In this document: positions 4,229 to 5,439 of the stretch, piece after piece | Layout: each line of letters starts with the position of its first letter | Position numbering within the stretch: position 1 is the first letter of the stretch | Source: an uncultured Eubacteriales bacterium | GTDB lineage: Bacteria; Bacillota_A; Clostridia; Peptostreptococcales; Anaerovoracaceae | Length of the DNA stretch: 5,439 nucleotides | Assembly: GCA_902774195.1 (NCBI GenBank) | Contig: CACYHM010000118.1 | Coordinates: 1 to 5,439, forward strand | Direction: 5' to 3' | Program-made: the position numbers and the translations under genes | The notes under the pieces: model-generated | Database searches by the model: none | Told to the model about the DNA's origin: nothing | What the model saw: the letters and a program-made list of their open reading frames with translations, nothing else

Positions 4229-5439
4229 ATGGCAGAAAAACAGGAATACGGCGCGAGTCAGATAGAGGTACTCGAAGGTCTCAAACCGGTCAGACTAAGG
4301 CCGGGAATGTACATCGGAAGTACCGGCCCTGCAGGACTCCATCACCTCGTATACGAGATCGTGGACAACTCGGTCGACGAAGCGCTTGCCGGCTACTGCA
4401 AGAACATCACAGTCACCATAGAGCCGGACAACTCGGCGGTCGAGGTCATCCACACCCAGCTGCACGCCGGCGGCAAGTTCGGCGGCGGAGGATACAAGGT
4501 CTCGGGCGGACTCCACGGAGTCGGCGCGTCGGTAGTCAACGCGCTCTCGACGCACATGATCGTCCAGGTCAGGCGCGACCACAAGATCTACGAGCAGGAG
4601 TACTTCAAAGGCGAGCGCTCGACAGAGCTCAAGGTCGTAGGCGAGTACAAGACCGGCAAGACCGGCTCGCATACACAGTTCTGGCCGGACCCTGAGATCT
4701 TCGACGAGACAGTGTACGACTACGGAACTCTCCAGAGGAGGCTCCGCGAGATGGCCTTCCTGAACAAGGGCCTGACGATCGACCTCATCGACAAGAGGAC
4801 GAGCCCTCAGACGAAGGACCACTTCTGCTTCGAGGGCGGCATCAAGGAGTTCGTCGCCTACCTCAACAACAACAAGGACGTGATCAACCCTACCATCTTC
4901 TACTACGAAGCGGAGAAGAAGGGCTATTCCGTCGAGGTGGCGCTGCAGTACACCGACCGCTACAGCGAGAACATCCTCTCGTTCGCGAACAACATCCACA
5001 CCAACGAGGGCGGATTCCACGAAGTGGGCTTCAAGTCCTCGCTGACAAGGACGATAAACGACTACGCGAAGCGCAACAAGTTCATCAAGGAGAACGAGGA
5101 CGCTCTTCAGGGCGATGACGTGCGTGAAGGACTGACCGCGATCGTGTCGGTCAAGCTGACGAACCCGCAGTTCGAGGGACAGACGAAGGCCAAGCTCGGC
5201 AACGCCGAAGTCAAGGGCTTCGTAGAGACCAACACGACGGAGCAGCTCACCTACTTCCTCGAAGAGAACCCTAAGCAGGCCAAGGTCATCATCGACAAGT
5301 GCCTCAAGGCTCAGCGCGCCAGAGAAGCCGCGCGCAAGGCCAGAGAGATCACCAGAAAGACATCGGTGCTCGAGACGACTTCCCTTCCGGGCAAGCTCGC
5401 CGACTGCTCCGAAAAGGATCCGGCACTTTCCGAGATCTT
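4229..5439 (+). CDS. gyrB: DNA gyrase subunit B, 3' truncated, lacks ATP motif
   Basis: GyrB supplies the ATPase that drives negative supercoiling by the A2B2 gyrase. The 403 codons present cover the GHKL ATPase domain and the transducer domain. The window ends at DPALSEI, a few residues before the TOPRIM EGDS motif. Seen motifs are RPGMYIG (24-30), the N1 box [13 protein letters not shown] with N47 and E51 (43-55), [22 protein letters not shown] (78-99, the ATP lid), QTKAKL with the ATP-contacting lysine K320, and LPGKLADC. Between S69 and A70 (junction 4435/4436) about 21 residues found in other GyrBs are absent, equivalent to E. coli residues 69-89. This is the DDGRGIP box that contributes D73, G77 and neighbours to nucleotide binding. 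The frame is preserved. Without it ATP binding and folding should fail, yet gyrB is normally essential, so artefact or a second copy must be considered. ParE is a less likely identity given the recF linkage. Confidence 0.93.
   Translation, partial: MAEKQEYGASQIEVLEGLKPVRLRPGMYIGSTGPAGLHHLVYEIVDNSVDEALAGYCKNITVTIEPDNSAVEVIHTQLHAGGKFGGGGYKVSGGLHGVGASVVNALSTHMIVQVRRDHKIYEQEYFKGERSTELKVVGEYKTGKTGSHTQFWPDPEIFDETVYDYGTLQRRLREMAFLNKGLTIDLIDKRTSPQTKDHFCFEGGIKEFVAYLNNNKDVINPTIFYYEAEKKGYSVEVALQYTDRYSENILSFANNIHTNEGGFHEVGFKSSLTRTINDYAKRNKFIKENEDALQGDDVREGLTAIVSVKLTNPQFEGQTKAKLGNAEVKGFVETNTTEQLTYFLEENPKQAKVIIDKCLKAQRAREAARKAREITRKTSVLETTSLPGKLADCSEKDPALSEI

Noticed and set aside
4295..5020. Minus-strand frame of 241 codons inside gyrB
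   Set aside because: It is antisense to gyrB with low-complexity Val/Leu/Asp/Arg composition typical of a shadow of a GC-rich gene. No start signals were seen.

Overview
The window looks like part of the chromosomal replication-origin neighbourhood of a Gram-positive anaerobe, most likely a member of Bacillota class Clostridia. This rests on the recF and gyrB pair, Firmicutes-like RecF and GyrB sequences, AGGAGG-type ribosome binding sites and near-consensus sigma-A promoters. The genus cannot be fixed from this stretch. Gene density is normal, and I see no tRNA, rRNA, CRISPR array, transposase or phage gene.

Layout. Positions 1-163 are non-coding. They hold nested inverted repeats, a GGGGTCTGACCCC palindrome and a promoter that would start transcription at or next to the recF start codon. 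recF (164-1372, +) follows and ends in a strong terminator (1399-1437) that uses the same palindrome core. A MATE-family efflux transporter (1436-2797, -) converges on recF. A roughly 215-bp divergent intergenic region separates it from an HTH-Uma2 fusion gene (3013-3921, +). That gene has a perfect-consensus promoter whose -35 box lies inside a palindrome and whose core is bracketed by 15-bp direct repeats. The 307 bases from 3922 to 4228 hold an 11-bp inverted repeat, a terminator, an extended -10 promoter overlapping that terminator, and a leader of about 145 nt for gyrB. gyrB (4229 to window end, +) is cut by the window edge just before its TOPRIM domain.

How the genes relate. RecF (gap repair at stalled forks) and GyrB (DNA supercoiling) are usual oriC neighbours. 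Here they are separated by about 2.86 kb carrying an exporter and a putative DNA-binding, nuclease-fold protein. These two look like an inserted accessory pair rather than replication genes. Each of the four genes appears to have its own promoter, so this is not one operon.

Most notable observation. The GyrB reading frame is intact but lacks about 21 residues (63 bp), equivalent to E. coli GyrB residues 69-89. This segment contains the DDGRGIP ATP-binding motif. The flanking motifs are well preserved. A GyrB without this segment should not bind ATP normally, so the junction at 4435/4436 is a real deletion, an assembly or editing artefact, or a sign of a second functional copy elsewhere.
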